Positions 18,281 through 28,662 of a stretch of 64,000 bases of DNA are shown in pieces. A model generated the notes under the pieces. That model was not told the DNA's origin, ran no database searches, and worked only from the letters and a program-made list of their open reading frames with translations. Made by a program: the position numbers and the translations under genes. Position 1 is the stretch's first letter, and every line of letters begins with the position of its first letter. Origin of the DNA: Methylomonas koyamae (GTDB lineage: Bacteria > Pseudomonadota > Gammaproteobacteria > Methylococcales > Methylomonadaceae); the NCBI RefSeq assembly GCF_019669905.1, contig NZ_AP019777.1, positions 4,030,001 through 4,094,000 of the forward strand, given 5' to 3'.

Positions 18281-19606
18281 TCAAGATTTTTTCAAATTGG
18301 CTTTTTTCATTAATCCTTCGTACTGCTGCGACATCAAATGCGTTTGCATTTGGGATATAAAATCCATCACGACAACAACAATAATGAGCAACGATGTACC
18401 GCCAAAGGAAAATGGGACATTCCAGTATACAATCAAAAATTCCGGAAGCAGACAGATCAAAGTGATGTATACAGCGCCAATTAACGTTAGGCGAGTCATG
18501 ACTTTGTCAATGTAACTTGTAGTCTGTATTCCGGGACGTATCCCTGGCAAATAGGCGCCGGACTTTTTGAGGTTTTCCGCTGTCTCCTTGGAATTGAACA
18601 CCAATGCCGTGTAGAAAAAGCAGAAAAAAACAATCGCTAACGCATAACACAGCACATAAACAGGCTGTCCTGGAGACAAAACGGAAGCAACATCTTGCAA
18701 CCAAGAGAAACCGTCGATGTTACCGAACCAGCCCGCAATCGTTGCCGGGAAAAGAATAATGCTTGAAGCAAAAATCGGGGGAATTACGCCTGCCATATTC
18801 AGCTTTAACGGTAGAAAAGAGCTCTGCCCGGCGTAAACTTTGTTACCCTGCTGCCGCTTGGGGTAGTTAATCGTTATTCTCCTTTGCCCCCGCTCGACAA
18901 ACACCACTATACCTGTTACGAAAATCGATAGCGCGAACAGCAGCACTATAAACGCACCATTCATTTCACCGGTGCGAGCCAACTCCAACGTGCCACCAAT
19001 GGCCGACGGCAAACCGGATACGATGCCAGCAAAAATCAGTAGCGAAATCCCGTTACCAATGCCACGCTCAGTGACTTGCTCACCAAGCCACATCAGGAAT
19101 ATAGTCCCAGTAACCAACGTGATCGTTGTAACAACAATAAAACCTATTCCAGGCTGTATGACAACAGCGAGACCGCCAGCAGTCTGGTTTTGCAGCGCGA
19201 CAGAGATACCTACCGATTGGAACATCGCCAAAATAACGGTGCCATAACGAGTGTACTGAGAAATTTTCCGCCGACCGGACTCGCCTTCCTTTTTTAACTG
19301 CTCCATTGCTGGAATGACTATGGTCATCAGCTGCATTATGATCGAAGCAGAAATATATGGCATGATACCAAGCGCGAACAAACTTAAACGCATCAAAGCT
19401 CCACCAGAGAACATATTGAACATGTTCAAAATTGAGCCCGATTGCTGCTCAAACATCGTGGACAACGCCTTAGGATCTATCCCGGGGACAGGTATATGTG
19501 CGCCGATTCGATAAACAACGAAAGCACCGAGAACAAACAAAAGCCTCGATTTCAGCTCACCAAACCGAAAACTTCCAGCAGACACTTCGTAACCTTTAGC
19601 ACTCAC
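18281..19606 (-). CDS. secY: Preprotein translocase subunit SecY
   Basis: 441-aa channel protein of the SecYEG translocon with ten membrane spans (E. coli 443). Family blocks seen: [15 protein letters not shown] (TM2 region), the TM5-6 region and the cytoplasmic C-terminal stretch [15 protein letters not shown]. Start is GTG at 19606, directly against the stop of rplO. SecE is encoded about 25 kb away in the same block. Confidence 0.98.
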   Translation of the reverse strand: MSAKGYEVSAGSFRFGELKSRLLFVLGAFVVYRIGAHIPVPGIDPKALSTMFEQQSGSILNMFNMFSGGALMRLSLFALGIMPYISASIIMQLMTIVIPAMEQLKKEGESGRRKISQYTRYGTVILAMFQSVGISVALQNQTAGGLAVVIQPGIGFIVVTTITLVTGTIFLMWLGEQVTERGIGNGISLLIFAGIVSGLPSAIGGTLELARTGEMNGAFIVLLFALSIFVTGIVVFVERGQRRITINYPKRQQGNKVYAGQSSFLPLKLNMAGVIPPIFASSIILFPATIAGWFGNIDGFSWLQDVASVLSPGQPVYVLCYALAIVFFCFFYTALVFNSKETAENLKKSGAYLPGIRPGIQTTSYIDKVMTRLTLIGAVYITLICLLPEFLIVYWNVPFSFGGTSLLIIVVVVMDFISQMQTHLMSQQYEGLMKKANLKKS

Positions 19607-20041
19607 TTAGGCCTCTACTTTGCCACCAGCAGCTTCAATCGTTAACTTCGCACCAGCCGTAACACCAACACCTTTCAATGTAAGCGGGCGAGATATAACA
19701 CCGGTATTTACTACTTTGACTTTCTTCGCAAACACAGGAACCAGATTATTATCAACCAACACCTGTATATCAACCAAGTCTACATTCAATGAATTTATTT
19801 CACTTAAACGGACTTCAGCAGAGTATTTCTTAGTGCGAGAAGTAAAGCCAACTTTAGGAAGCCTTCTTTGGAGCGGCATCTGCCCGCCCTCAAAGCCGAC
19901 TTTATGGAACCCACCAGCCCTCGCTTTCTGCCCTTTATGGCCGCGGCCGCAGGTTTTACCGTCAGTAGAGCCGATACCGCGACCGACCCGCTTAGCTTTT
20001 TTTCTAGACCCGTATGCGGCTTGTATGGTGTTTAAATACAT
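19607..20041 (-). CDS. rplO: 50S ribosomal protein L15
   Basis: 144 aa, the same as E. coli L15. The Gly/Arg-rich N-terminal extension (KRVGRGIGSTDGKTCGRGHKGQKAR region) reaches into the 23S core; a globular C-terminal domain follows. Its stop abuts the secY start and its start abuts the rpmD stop, so translation is probably coupled. Confidence 0.97.
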   Translation of the reverse strand: MYLNTIQAAYGSRKKAKRVGRGIGSTDGKTCGRGHKGQKARAGGFHKVGFEGGQMPLQRRLPKVGFTSRTKKYSAEVRLSEINSLNVDLVDIQVLVDNNLVPVFAKKVKVVNTGVISRPLTLKGVGVTAGAKLTIEAAGGKVEA

Positions 20042-20227
20042 TTAGACTTCCTCTACTTTAAGCATGTAAGCGACTTTATTAATCATGCCTCTGTTCTCCG
20101 GCGTGTCGACTACTTCTACCACTTGACGAATTCTGCTCAAACCCAAGCCTTTCAGGCACAATTGATGACTTTTTAGCCTACCGTTCTTACTTTTTGTCAT
20201 CATCACACTCAACTTTCTGCCAGACAT
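20042..20227 (-). CDS. rpmD: 50S ribosomal protein L30
   Basis: 61-aa L30 (E. coli 59). The signature [34 protein letters not shown] block is present (key residues GLGLSRIRQ and NRGMINKV). Four bases after rpsE. Confidence 0.97.
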   Translation of the reverse strand: MSGRKLSVMMTKSKNGRLKSHQLCLKGLGLSRIRQVVEVVDTPENRGMINKVAYMLKVEEV

Positions 20228-20231
20228 GTTC

Positions 20232-20738
20232 TTATCCTGTAATTTGTTCTACAGTCAAACCGCGCTTAGCCGCAATTCTCTTGGCGTCTTGCATCGCAGT
20301 TAGGCCATTGATAGTTGCTCTAACAACGTTAATAGGGTTACTGGTTCCGATACATTTGGCTAATACATTATGCACACCGACTACTTCAAAAACCGCCCTC
20401 ATAGCACCGCCCGCGATGATACCAGTACCATCAGATGCAGGCTGCATATACACTTTAGCGGCACCAGTATTTGACATTATCGAGTATTGCAAGGTCCCAT
20501 CCTTGAGAGCAACCTTTCTCATATTTTTACGCGCTTGCTCTAAAGACTTCTGTATAGCGACAGGAACTTCTCTCGCTTTTGATACACCGTAACCGACGCG
20601 CCCGTCGCCATCGCCTACTACTGTAAGCGCGGCAAAACCAAATACCCTACCGCCTTTCACAACTTTCGCCACGCGACGAACGGATACTAATTTCTCTTGC
20701 AGCCCGTCAGCGCTACCTTGAGATGGTGCTGTTGCCAT
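20232..20738 (-). CDS. rpsE: 30S ribosomal protein S5
   Basis: 168 aa (E. coli 167). The N-terminal double-stranded RNA-binding domain includes [19 protein letters not shown], and the C-terminal domain ends in [13 protein letters not shown]5 takes part in decoding fidelity and mRNA unwinding at the entry channel. Spc operon. Confidence 0.98.
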   Translation of the reverse strand: MATAPSQGSADGLQEKLVSVRRVAKVVKGGRVFGFAALTVVGDGDGRVGYGVSKAREVPVAIQKSLEQARKNMRKVALKDGTLQYSIMSNTGAAKVYMQPASDGTGIIAGGAMRAVFEVVGVHNVLAKCIGTSNPINVVRATINGLTAMQDAKRIAAKRGLTVEQITG

Positions 20739-20747
20739 ATTTTTCCC

Positions 20748-21101
20748 CTAAAACTTCAATCCGGCTTCGCGAGCAGCATCAGCCAATGCCTTCACGCGAC
20801 CGTGATATTTAAAACCTGACCGATCAAACGCGACTTGTTGGACACCTGCTGCTATCGCTCTTTCCGCAATAAGCTTACCTACCTCAGTAGCTGCATCGAC
20901 GTTACTGGTATTCTTTACTTTAGCCTTTACATCGGCAAGCACAGTCGAAGCGGAAGCCACTGTTAGCTTACCGTCCGCACTTAGCACTTGGGCATAAATG
21001 TGTTGGGACGTACGATGTATGGTCAACCGATTGACATTCAACTTTTTGATCTTGCAGCGCAGCTTGAGTGCTCGCTTCAGCCTGGAAGATTTCTTATCCA
21101 T
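20748..21101 (-). CDS. rplR: 50S ribosomal protein L18
   Basis: 117 aa, identical in length to E. coli L18, the 5S rRNA-binding protein of the central protuberance. Basic N-terminus ([19 protein letters not shown]) and the end [24 protein letters not shown] are typical. Spc operon, nine bases from both neighbours. Confidence 0.98.
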   Translation of the reverse strand: MDKKSSRLKRALKLRCKIKKLNVNRLTIHRTSQHIYAQVLSADGKLTVASASTVLADVKAKVKNTSNVDAATEVGKLIAERAIAAGVQQVAFDRSGFKYHGRVKALADAAREAGLKF

Positions 21102-21110
21102 TTATGCTAC

Positions 21111-21644
21111 CTATTTTTTCTTGGCTTCTTTTCGAGCCACGTATTCATCAGCGAGCCTGACACCCTTGCCTTTGTAAGGCTCTGGCGGCCGAAACGCTCG
21201 AATTTCGGAAGCCACCTGACCCAATTTCTGCTTGTCGCTACTCTTAACCAAAAGCTCTGTTTGTGAAGGCGCTTCTACAGTGACACCCTCGGGAACCGTA
21301 TATTCGACTGGATTGGAATACCCTAAAGACAAAGTCAATTGATTCTCTTTGACTTGTGCTCTGTAACCGACGCCAACTAACAACATCCTTTTTACAAAGC
21401 CTTCAGATACACCCTTGACCATGTTATTGATCGATGCTCGAGCGGTTCCGGCATGAGCTTTTGCACCTTTTACCGAATCATCCCATTTAACGCTGATTAC
21501 ATTGTCCGCGACTTCCAGATCAACTGACGGAGACAACTGGAACGAAAGCTCACCAAGCTTTCCTTTGACTACCGTTTGTTTGCCTACTACTTTGATATCT
21601 ACGCCCGCCGGTAAGACAATCGGCGCGTTAGCTACTCGTGACAT
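21111..21644 (-). CDS. rplF: 50S ribosomal protein L6
   Basis: 177 aa (E. coli 177). Two repeated L6 domains; the C-terminal signature PEPYKGKGVRLADEYV is intact. The ATG at 21644 (MSRVANAPIVLP) is chosen for homology, with AAGGA just upstream; a longer open frame to 21701 would overlap the end of rpsH. Confidence 0.97.
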   Translation of the reverse strand: MSRVANAPIVLPAGVDIKVVGKQTVVKGKLGELSFQLSPSVDLEVADNVISVKWDDSVKGAKAHAGTARASINNMVKGVSEGFVKRMLLVGVGYRAQVKENQLTLSLGYSNPVEYTVPEGVTVEAPSQTELLVKSSDKQKLGQVASEIRAFRPPEPYKGKGVRLADEYVARKEAKKK

Positions 21645-21663
21645 GATATATCCTTGAACTTTC

Positions 21664-22059
21664 TTAGCAAACGGTACAAATAACTTCGCCGCCGTGCCCA
21701 ATTGCCCGAGCCGCGCGATCTGTCATTACACCGTTTGAAGTTGATACGATTGCGATACCGAGGCCGCCGAGCACCTTAGGCAACTCATCCTTTGACTTAT
21801 ATATCCTCAAACCTGGCCGACTAACCCGCTTAACACTCTCAATAACCGGCACGCCGTTGTAGTACTTAAGCTCGATAGTCATCTCAGTGTGACTACCTGT
21901 TATTTCGGTCTTGTAATCGCTGATGTAACCTTCTTCCTTCAGAACTTTCGCAATCGCGAGCTTTAATTTAGAAGAAGGCATTTTCACATTCTTTTTACCC
22001 GCAGACTGACCATTTCTGATTCTGGTCAACATGTCTGCTATCGGATCTGTCATACTCAT
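21664..22059 (-). CDS. rpsH: 30S ribosomal protein S8
   Basis: 131 aa (E. coli 130). Starts [16 protein letters not shown] and ends in the conserved [10 protein letters not shown]8 binds 16S helix 21 and in E. coli represses the spc operon by binding the rplE region. Confidence 0.98.
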   Translation of the reverse strand: MSMTDPIADMLTRIRNGQSAGKKNVKMPSSKLKLAIAKVLKEEGYISDYKTEITGSHTEMTIELKYYNGVPVIESVKRVSRPGLRIYKSKDELPKVLGGLGIAIVSTSNGVMTDRAARAIGHGGEVICTVC

Positions 22060-22093
22060 TTTTTATTCCCCAACAACCTGAACGTAACTATGG

Positions 22094-22399
22094 TTACCAG
22101 CTAGCTTTCGACAATCCGGGCACATCGCCTCGCATTGTCGCTTCTCTTAGCTTATTTCTGCTCAAACCAAATTTTCTGTAGTATCCGTGCGGCCGCCCGG
22201 TGAGCTTACAACGATTACGTAATCTGGATTTGCTGGAGTCTCTGGGTAATTTCTGCAATTGAATCTGCGCGGTCTCCTTTTCTTCAAAAGAAGCACCCGG
22301 CGAACGAATGACTTCTTTCAGCGCATTTCTTTTACTTTCGTATTTTTTGATTAAACCTGCACGTTTGGTTTCGCGTGCAATCATAGATTTTTTTGCCAT
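22094..22399 (-). CDS. rpsN: 30S ribosomal protein S14
   Basis: 101 aa, the long zinc-free (C-) form, as in E. coli: the C-terminal half ([21 protein letters not shown]) has one Cys and not the CxxC pairs of the short zinc form. 3' domain assembly protein of the 30S head. Confidence 0.98.
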   Translation of the reverse strand: MAKKSMIARETKRAGLIKKYESKRNALKEVIRSPGASFEEKETAQIQLQKLPRDSSKSRLRNRCKLTGRPHGYYRKFGLSRNKLREATMRGDVPGLSKASW

Positions 22400-22409
22400 C
22401 TGAACACCC

Positions 22410-22949
22410 TTAGTTTTTAAATGGAAAATTGAACAGCTTCAACAACGCCAAACCTTCTTCATCGGTTTTCGCTGTCGTAGTAATACAAATATCCATCCCA
22501 CGAAGAGCGTCTATTTTGTCATAATCGATTTCTGGAAATATAATTTGCTCCTTGATTCCGACGGAATAGTTCCCCCTTCCGTCAAAACTCTTGGAACTCA
22601 TCCCCCTGAAATCGCGAATTCGAGGTATTGAAATAGTGATGAGCCTATCCAAAAACTCATACATTCTATCGCTTCGTAACGTTACCTTGCAGCCAATAGG
22701 CATGTCGTCACGAATCTTAAAACCAGCTATAGATTTACGAGCTAGCGTGATAACTGCTTTTTGTCCCGATATTTTTTCCATATCGGAAACCGCTGACTGG
22801 AGAACTTTCTTGTCGGCGACCGCACCACCGACACCCATGTTAAGCGTGATTTTCGTCAGCTTGGGCACTTGCATTACGGTCTTATAGCCGAACTGATTAA
22901 TCAGAGCCGGAACTATTTCTTCTTTGTATTTCTTTTCTAATCTGGACAT
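22410..22949 (-). CDS. rplE: 50S ribosomal protein L5
   Basis: 179 aa, identical in length to E. coli L5. Binds 5S rRNA and the P-site tRNA elbow. Blocks such as [18 protein letters not shown] and [19 protein letters not shown] are conserved. Confidence 0.98.
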   Translation of the reverse strand: MSRLEKKYKEEIVPALINQFGYKTVMQVPKLTKITLNMGVGGAVADKKVLQSAVSDMEKISGQKAVITLARKSIAGFKIRDDMPIGCKVTLRSDRMYEFLDRLITISIPRIRDFRGMSSKSFDGRGNYSVGIKEQIIFPEIDYDKIDALRGMDICITTTAKTDEEGLALLKLFNFPFKN

Positions 22950-22959
22950 AGCTTATTCC

Positions 22960-23277
22960 TCAATCTCCGATAGCTTCTTTGGTAGATTTAAAAAATCTAA
23001 CTTTCTTACCATCAGCTTCAAGCCTAAAACCCACTCGATCGGCCTTCTTGGTTTTCGGGTTGAATATAGCTATGTTTGAAACGTGAATAGGCATGTTTTT
23101 ATCAACAATCCCACCGGAAATACCAAGATTAGGATTGCCTCTTTGGTGTTTTTTAACCAAATTAACACCTTCCACCAAAACCCGGTCGTTCTCCAATACT
23201 TTTGAAATCCGCCCTAGCTTGCCTTTTTCCTTTCCTACACAAACGATAACTTCGTCGCCTTGCTTAATTTTTTGCAT
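22960..23277 (-). CDS. rplX: 50S ribosomal protein L24
   Basis: 105 aa (E. coli 104). An N-terminal KOW motif ([18 protein letters not shown]) marks this 23S assembly-initiator protein at the tunnel exit. Confidence 0.98.
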   Translation of the reverse strand: MQKIKQGDEVIVCVGKEKGKLGRISKVLENDRVLVEGVNLVKKHQRGNPNLGISGGIVDKNMPIHVSNIAIFNPKTKKADRVGFRLEADGKKVRFFKSTKEAIGD

Positions 23278-23290
23278 ACTCGGTACTCCG

Positions 23291-23659
23291 TTATAGCACT
23301 TCTGGGGCTAATGAGATGATTTTCATAAACTTATCACCTCTCAGCTCTCGTGTAACTGGCCCAAAAATACGCGTACCGATCGGTTGAAGCTGGTTATTTA
23401 AAATGACCGCTGCATTTCCGTCGAAGCGGATAACAGAGCCGTCGGCCCTACGAACACCCCTTTTTGTTCTTACTACCAAAGCGTTGTAGACGTCACCCTT
23501 TTTAACACGAGTACGAGGCATTGCGTCTTTTACACTTACTTTGATAATGTCGCCTATGCCGGCATAACGGCGGTGCGATCCCCCAAGAACCTTGATACAC
23601 ATGACCTTTTTTGCGCCACTGTTGTCGGCGACGTCAAGGCTAGTTTGCATCTGAATCAT
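23291..23659 (-). CDS. rplN: 50S ribosomal protein L14
   Basis: 122 aa (E. coli 123). Begins [19 protein letters not shown] and ends in [12 protein letters not shown]. First gene of the spc group; only 26 bases after rpsQ and no clear promoter, so read-through from the S10 genes is expected. Confidence 0.98.
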   Translation of the reverse strand: MIQMQTSLDVADNSGAKKVMCIKVLGGSHRRYAGIGDIIKVSVKDAMPRTRVKKGDVYNALVVRTKRGVRRADGSVIRFDGNAAVILNNQLQPIGTRIFGPVTRELRGDKFMKIISLAPEVL

Positions 23660-23685
23660 TTTAAATTCCCAACTAAAAATATAAA

Positions 23686-23949
23686 TTACTTGTTAGAAGT
23701 CTCTATAACTTCCAGCAACTTGAATGATTTGTTTTTTGAAATCGGCCTGCATGAGGCAATTGCGACAATATCGCCTTCCTGACATACATTATTCTCGTCG
23801 TGAACCAGCAACTTAGTTGAGCGCTTAATGTATTTGCCGTACACAGGATGCTTAACCAGCCTTTCCACTAAAACGGAAGCGGTTTTGTCCATTTTGTTAC
23901 TGACCACTCGGCCTGTAACTTTACGCACACTTTCTGTATTCTCACTCAT
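23686..23949 (-). CDS. rpsQ: 30S ribosomal protein S17
   Basis: 87-aa OB-fold 16S-binding protein (E. coli 84), with [20 protein letters not shown] near the start and the [14 protein letters not shown] block. The ATG at 23949 is preferred to a TTG two codons upstream that would overlap the rpmC stop. Last gene of the S10 group. Confidence 0.97.
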   Translation of the reverse strand: MSENTESVRKVTGRVVSNKMDKTASVLVERLVKHPVYGKYIKRSTKLLVHDENNVCQEGDIVAIASCRPISKNKSFKLLEVIETSNK

Positions 23950-23951
23950 GA

Positions 23952-24143
23952 TCAAGCCCTTGCCAATTCGCTCAAGATAGTATTAATACGGGCTATGTCT
24001 TTTCTGACCGCCTTTACTTGACTAGGCTTAGCAAGTTGGCCTGTGCCCTTCTGCATCCGAAGATTAAATTGCTCACGAGACAATTCCAACAAAGTTTGGC
24101 TTAATTCATCCCTACTTTTACTTCTCAATTCTATTGCTTTCAT
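23952..24143 (-). CDS. rpmC: 50S ribosomal protein L29
   Basis: 63 aa, identical in length to E. coli L29; two-helix protein at the tunnel exit where trigger factor and SRP dock. Its ATG overlaps the rplP stop by one base (TAATG). Confidence 0.98.
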   Translation of the reverse strand: MKAIELRSKSRDELSQTLLELSREQFNLRMQKGTGQLAKPSQVKAVRKDIARINTILSELARA

Positions 24144-24556
24144 TACATTATCGTCCGAGCAGAAAACGTTGTTTTTACTGGCAGCTTGGCGGCCGCGAGC
24201 TCAAACGCCTCTCTTGCCAACTCTTCAGATACACCTTCTATCTCGAACAGCATGGTTCCAGGCTTAATTTGAGCAACCCAGTATTCTACACTACCTTTGC
24301 CTTTACCCATACGAACTTCTAAAGGCTTTTTAGTGATTGGCTTGTCAGGAAAAATACGGATCCAAATTTTTCCGCCCCGTTTGACATGCCGACTAATAGC
24401 TCGACGGGCCGCCTCAATTTGTCGGGCGGTCATTCTACCACGACTTATCGATTTCAAACCGTACTCTCCGAAGCTAACAGACGACCCACGCAACGCGGTT
24501 CCGTTGTTTCGCCCAGTGTGTTGTTTGCGGAACTTGGTTCTTTTTGGTTGAAGCAT
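24143..24556 (-). CDS. rplP: 50S ribosomal protein L16
   Basis: 137 aa (E. coli 136). Protein of the A-site side of the 50S; starts [17 protein letters not shown] and contains [14 protein letters not shown], whose Arg matches the RoxA-hydroxylated Arg81 of E. coli. Confidence 0.98.
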   Translation of the reverse strand: MLQPKRTKFRKQHTGRNNGTALRGSSVSFGEYGLKSISRGRMTARQIEAARRAISRHVKRGGKIWIRIFPDKPITKKPLEVRMGKGKGSVEYWVAQIKPGTMLFEIEGVSEELAREAFELAAAKLPVKTTFSARTIM

Positions 24557-24576
24557 TTTATCTATTCCCCTTCAAC

Positions 24577-25248
24577 TTATTTTTTTGATTCGGCATTGAG
24601 CGAAGCGGTATGCGCATCCATATCGAAAACCTCGCCTTTGAATATCCAAACTTTGATACCGATGATACCGTAAGTAGTTTTTGCCTCAGCCGTACCGTAA
24701 TCTATATCTGCACGCAAGGTGTGGAGCGGCACGCGACCTTCACGGTACCATTCGGTCCGAGCAATCTCAGCACCGTTCAAACGTCCGGCCACTGTGATCT
24801 TGATTCCTTCGGCACCCAGCCTCATTGTATTCGTTACAGCCCGCTTCATAGCGCGACGATACATAATGCGCTTCTCTAGTTGCTGAGCGATGCTCTCGGC
24901 AACCAAGTAGGCATCCAACTCCGGCTTCCGGATTTCTTCCACATTTAACTGGACAGGAACACCCATCATTGCCGAAATATTCTGGCGCAATATATCTATG
25001 TCCTCGCCTTTTTTGCCGATAACAATACCCGGGCGAGCCGTATGCACAGTTATATTTGCGTTATTGGCCGGACGATTGATCTGGACACGACTCACCGAGG
25101 CGTGCGCTAATTTCTGCTTAATATATTCCCGAACTTTCAAATCTTGCAGCAGAAGCACAGGGTAATTCTGGCTATTTGCATACCATCTCGAAGTCCAATC
25201 TTTTACGATCCCGAGACGAATCCCAGTGGGATGAACCTTTTGTCCCAT
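24577..25248 (-). CDS. rpsC: 30S ribosomal protein S3
   Basis: 223 aa (E. coli 233). The KH domain with [12 protein letters not shown] (GxxG loop GKKG, about residues 50-65) and the S3 C-terminal domain ([22 protein letters not shown] region) are clear. Part of the mRNA entry helicase with S4 and S5. Confidence 0.98.
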   Translation of the reverse strand: MGQKVHPTGIRLGIVKDWTSRWYANSQNYPVLLLQDLKVREYIKQKLAHASVSRVQINRPANNANITVHTARPGIVIGKKGEDIDILRQNISAMMGVPVQLNVEEIRKPELDAYLVAESIAQQLEKRIMYRRAMKRAVTNTMRLGAEGIKITVAGRLNGAEIARTEWYREGRVPLHTLRADIDYGTAEAKTTYGIIGIKVWIFKGEVFDMDAHTASLNAESKK

Positions 25249-25257
25249 CTTATACCT

Positions 25258-25596
25258 CTATTTCTCTGCTACTTTGATTGTTATATGGCAAGTTCTTTTC
25301 AAAATATGATTCGCCCGCCCTTTTGCTCGAGCTGAGATCCGCTTCATAGTGCGGCCCTCGTTAACGAAAACGGTGGACACCCTCAATTCGTCGACGTCTG
25401 CATTTTCGTTGTGCTCAGCGTTGGCGATAGCTGACTCAAGTACTTTCTTAAAAATCGCAGCAGCTTTTTTAGAGCTGAAATTCAAGACATTTAAAGCGTT
25501 TTCAACGGGCAACCCTCTAATCTGGTCACCCACCAAGCGGGCTTTTTGCGCCGACAACGGAGCGTTACTCAATTTTGCCGATACTTCCACATTCAC
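25258..25596 (-). CDS. rplV: 50S ribosomal protein L22
   Basis: 112 aa (E. coli 110). Globular domain plus the long beta hairpin that lines the exit tunnel ([17 protein letters not shown]). The hairpin is where macrolide resistance changes occur in other bacteria; no such deletion is seen. Confidence 0.98.
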   Translation of the reverse strand: MNVEVSAKLSNAPLSAQKARLVGDQIRGLPVENALNVLNFSSKKAAAIFKKVLESAIANAEHNENADVDELRVSTVFVNEGRTMKRISARAKGRANHILKRTCHITIKVAEK

Positions 25597-25599
25597 TCC

Positions 25600-25872
25600 T
25601 TATCTCGATTTTTTGTCAGCGATATGGCCTTTATAAGTTCTCGTCGGCGAGAACTCACCCAATTTATGACCGACCATATTCTCAGAAATCAATACCGGTA
25701 CGTGTTGCTTACCATTATGAACCGCAATAGTCAAGCCCAACATATCGGGACTGATCATCGACCGTCTAGACCAGGTTTTAATTGGTTTCCTATTATTTGT
25801 TCTCACCGCCTCTTCAACTTTCTTCAGCAAGTGATGATCAATAAATGGACCTTTTTTAATTGAACGTGGCAC
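25600..25872 (-). CDS. rpsS: 30S ribosomal protein S19
   Basis: 90 aa (E. coli 92). Starts [15 protein letters not shown] and contains [18 protein letters not shown]; head protein that pairs with S13. Three bases before rplV. Confidence 0.98.
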   Translation of the reverse strand: MPRSIKKGPFIDHHLLKKVEEAVRTNNRKPIKTWSRRSMISPDMLGLTIAVHNGKQHVPVLISENMVGHKLGEFSPTRTYKGHIADKKSR

Positions 25873-25884
25873 GTCAGATACCTC

Positions 25885-26712
25885 TTATTTTTGCTTACGG
25901 CGTCTGACAATCATGTTGTCAGTACGTTTATTTTTTCTGGTTTTATAACCCTTAGTAGGAGTACCCCAGGGAGACACAGGATGTCGACCGCCGGATGTTC
26001 TACCTTCACCACCACCGTGCGGATGGTCTACAGGGTTCATAGCAACACCTCGCACAGTAGGCCTGACGCCACGCCATCTCTTGGCACCAGCCTTGCCCAA
26101 CGAAACCAAGTTATGCTCTGAGTTTGAAACCTCGCCGACGACACCCTTGCAGTCAGAAGGCACTTTTCTCATTTCGCCGGAACGCAATCTCACAGTAACG
26201 TATGCACCATCTTTAGCAACCAACTGCACCGAAGTACCGGCACTTCTTGCTATTTGCGCACCTTTACCAGGCTTTAGCTCTACGCAATGCAAAGTCGTAC
26301 CTAATGGCATGTTACGCAGAGGCATGCAGTTACCTACCTTCACAGGAGTGGTTTCGGAACTCAATATCTCTTGCCCGATTTCGATGCCTTTGGGTGCAAT
26401 TATGTATCGACGCTCCCCATCCCTAAACAAAACCAACGCGATATTCGCAGTTCTGTTTGGATCGTACTCTATGCGCTCGACGATTGCTGGAATGTCTGTT
26501 TTATCGCGCTTAAAATCGATGATTCGATAAAACTTCTTGTGGCCGCCGCCGATGTGGCGCGTTGTAATCCGACCCAAATTATTGCGACCACCGGTATTGC
26601 TCTTTTTTTCTAGTAGTTGTGCAAATGGCTTACCCTTATGCAAATCATTATTTTGTACACGCACTACAAACCGAGAACCTGGAGATGTCGGCTTTGATTT
26701 TAGAATAGCCAT
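25885..26712 (-). CDS. rplB: 50S ribosomal protein L2
   Basis: 275 aa (E. coli 273). Essential for subunit joining and peptidyl transfer. The conserved loop [13 protein letters not shown] holds the His equivalent to H229 near the peptidyl-transferase centre. S10 operon. Confidence 0.98.
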   Translation of the reverse strand: MAILKSKPTSPGSRFVVRVQNNDLHKGKPFAQLLEKKSNTGGRNNLGRITTRHIGGGHKKFYRIIDFKRDKTDIPAIVERIEYDPNRTANIALVLFRDGERRYIIAPKGIEIGQEILSSETTPVKVGNCMPLRNMPLGTTLHCVELKPGKGAQIARSAGTSVQLVAKDGAYVTVRLRSGEMRKVPSDCKGVVGEVSNSEHNLVSLGKAGAKRWRGVRPTVRGVAMNPVDHPHGGGEGRTSGGRHPVSPWGTPTKGYKTRKNKRTDNMIVRRRKQK

Positions 26713-26743
26713 GCTCTTCTACCGCTCCTATTTGCCTTAAAAG

Positions 26744-27043
26744 TTATGCTGTTGCAAGTTCGATGTTATGGCCCGACTGCAATTTCACATATGCTTTTTT
26801 CCAGTCTGAGCGTTTACCCAATGCGCGTCCGAATCGCTTAATCTTTCCCTTAACATTTAGCACGCGAACCGACTCCACTTTCACGCCGAACATCAACTCA
26901 ACCGCTTTTTTGATTTGCAGCTTAGTCGCTGTTTTTTGTACTTTAAATACGAATTGGTTATTTTGATCCGCAGCGTTAGAACTCTTTTCAGAAATGATCG
27001 GTGCGTACAAAATATTAGCTAATTTTACCTTCTGATCGCTCAT
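26744..27043 (-). CDS. rplW: 50S ribosomal protein L23
   Basis: 99 aa (E. coli 100). Docking site for trigger factor and SRP at the tunnel exit; block LYAPIISEKSSNAAD carries the Glu used in trigger factor binding. Its ATG overlaps the rplD stop by four bases (ATGA). Confidence 0.97.
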   Translation of the reverse strand: MSDQKVKLANILYAPIISEKSSNAADQNNQFVFKVQKTATKLQIKKAVELMFGVKVESVRVLNVKGKIKRFGRALGKRSDWKKAYVKLQSGHNIELATA

Positions 27044-27660
27044 GCCAAACGCTCCTCTATTTGCTTCAGTGCAGTAGCGGTCGCTATCACCTGATCTGCC
27101 GCCACCAACGACACCGGATCAACGCTTGTCGGGGTAACCACAGCGACGTACGGCAAATTTCTTGCAGCCAAAATTAAATTCTCGTTCAAGTCATCCGCAA
27201 CAACCAACAACCGCTTAGCCTCTATGCCTTTGATCTTTGCCAAGAACTCTTTCGTTTTTGGACTCTCAGGAATTATGTCGTTGCATACAGCAATTCGGCC
27301 TTGTCTCAATAATTCGGAGAATATTGAGCGGATCCCCGCCTTATACATTTTTTTGTTCAGCTTCTGATCGAATGATCTTGGCTGCGCAGCGAAAGTGACA
27401 CCACCAGTACGCCAGATCGGGCTTCTTGTTGTACCAGCGCGAGCGCGGCCAGTGCCTTTCTGCCTAAATGGCTTCAATCCACCACCACTTACCGCGGACC
27501 GGTTCTTTTGTGCCTTCGTGCCCGCCCTTGCAGCTGACAAATATTTGGTTACAAGCTGATGGATTAACGTTTCGTTAAATGCTTGGCCGAATACGGCTTC
27601 TGACACTTCAAGTGCCTGTGACGAACCGCCGCCGTTGATTGCAGGTATTTGTAATGCCAT
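27040..27660 (-). CDS. rplD: 50S ribosomal protein L4
   Basis: 206 aa (E. coli 201). The extended tunnel loop SGGGLKPFRQKGTGRARAG is present. In E. coli L4 represses its operon through the S10 leader; no such leader is present upstream of rpsJ here, so this feedback is probably absent or different. Confidence 0.98.
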   Translation of the reverse strand: MALQIPAINGGGSSQALEVSEAVFGQAFNETLIHQLVTKYLSAARAGTKAQKNRSAVSGGGLKPFRQKGTGRARAGTTRSPIWRTGGVTFAAQPRSFDQKLNKKMYKAGIRSIFSELLRQGRIAVCNDIIPESPKTKEFLAKIKGIEAKRLLVVADDLNENLILAARNLPYVAVVTPTSVDPVSLVAADQVIATATALKQIEERLA

Positions 27661-27663
27661 AAA

Positions 27664-28314
27664 TTAACCTTTATTAATCATTTTTACCGCCGGGGTGATA
27701 ACTACATCACCACCTTTCGCGCCCGGCACGGCACCTCTGACGAGGATTAAATTCCGCTCGATGTCGACAGCATGAATCTTAAGATTCTGCACGGTGGTCT
27801 TAGCCGCCCCCATATGCCCGCACATCTTTTTGCCTTTAAATACCCGGCCCGGTGTTTGGTTCATACCGCTTGAACCCGGAACCCTGTGAGAACGAGAGTT
27901 ACCGTGCGTTGCGTCCTGAGTTCTAAAGTTGTGTCGTTTAACCGTACCGGCGAATCCTTTACCGATAGAAGTACCAGCAACATCGACAATTTGGCCAGCC
28001 GAAAACAGATTAATGTTGAGCTCTGAGCCAGGCGCTAACTCGACACCCTCGTCTTCGCCTAACCTAAATTCCCACAACCCTCTACCTGCAGTGACGTTGG
28101 CAGAAGCATAGTGGCCCGCCATCGCTTTATTGACCTTAGAAGACTTTACGTCACCGGCGGCCACTTGGATTGCGCGATAACCGTCATTTTCCAAGCTCTT
28201 TACTTGTATGACCCGGTTAGAGTCGACATGAAGCACGGTTACCGGTACCGAAGAACCATCTTCGCAAAATATTCTGGTCATACCACATTTACGACCAATA
28301 AGACCTATTGACAT
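27664..28314 (-). CDS. rplC: 50S ribosomal protein L3
   Basis: 216 aa (E. coli 209). Early 23S assembly protein whose loop reaches the peptidyl-transferase centre. At that loop the sequence is [11 protein letters not shown], with Met where E. coli has the PrmB-methylated Gln150; Met is common outside enteric bacteria. Confidence 0.98.
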   Translation of the reverse strand: MSIGLIGRKCGMTRIFCEDGSSVPVTVLHVDSNRVIQVKSLENDGYRAIQVAAGDVKSSKVNKAMAGHYASANVTAGRGLWEFRLGEDEGVELAPGSELNINLFSAGQIVDVAGTSIGKGFAGTVKRHNFRTQDATHGNSRSHRVPGSSGMNQTPGRVFKGKKMCGHMGAAKTTVQNLKIHAVDIERNLILVRGAVPGAKGGDVVITPAVKMINKG

Positions 28315-28344
28315 CTGCCAATCCCTCTAATCTATAACTTCTCG

Positions 28345-28656
28345 TTATTTCAGCTTAATTTGAACATCAACCCCAGCCGCCAGATCAAGCTTCATCAAGG
28401 CGTCAACGGTCTTATCGGTAGGTTCGACAATGTCCAACAACCGCTTATAAGTTCTCAATTCGTATTGGTCGCGCGCGTCTTTGTTGACGTGAGGCGAGAT
28501 CAATACGGTAAAGCGCTCTTTTCTAGTAGGCAAAGGAATCGGGCCTTTAACTTGAGCCCCGGTTCGCTTTGCTGTCTCTACTATCTCTCCTGCCGACTGA
28601 TCGATCAGTTTGTGATCGAAGGCTTTCAATTGGATTCTGATAGTTTGATTTGCCAT
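28345..28656 (-). CDS. rpsJ: 30S ribosomal protein S10 (NusE)
   Basis: 103 aa, identical in length to E. coli S10. It is both a 30S head protein and the NusE antitermination factor that binds NusB and NusG. The [12 protein letters not shown] block is present. It follows tuf by only six bases, so there is no room for the usual S10 leader or promoter; it must be read from the str transcript or from inside tuf. Confidence 0.98.
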   Translation of the reverse strand: MANQTIRIQLKAFDHKLIDQSAGEIVETAKRTGAQVKGPIPLPTRKERFTVLISPHVNKDARDQYELRTYKRLLDIVEPTDKTVDALMKLDLAAGVDVQIKLK

Positions 28657-28662
28657 ATTTAA

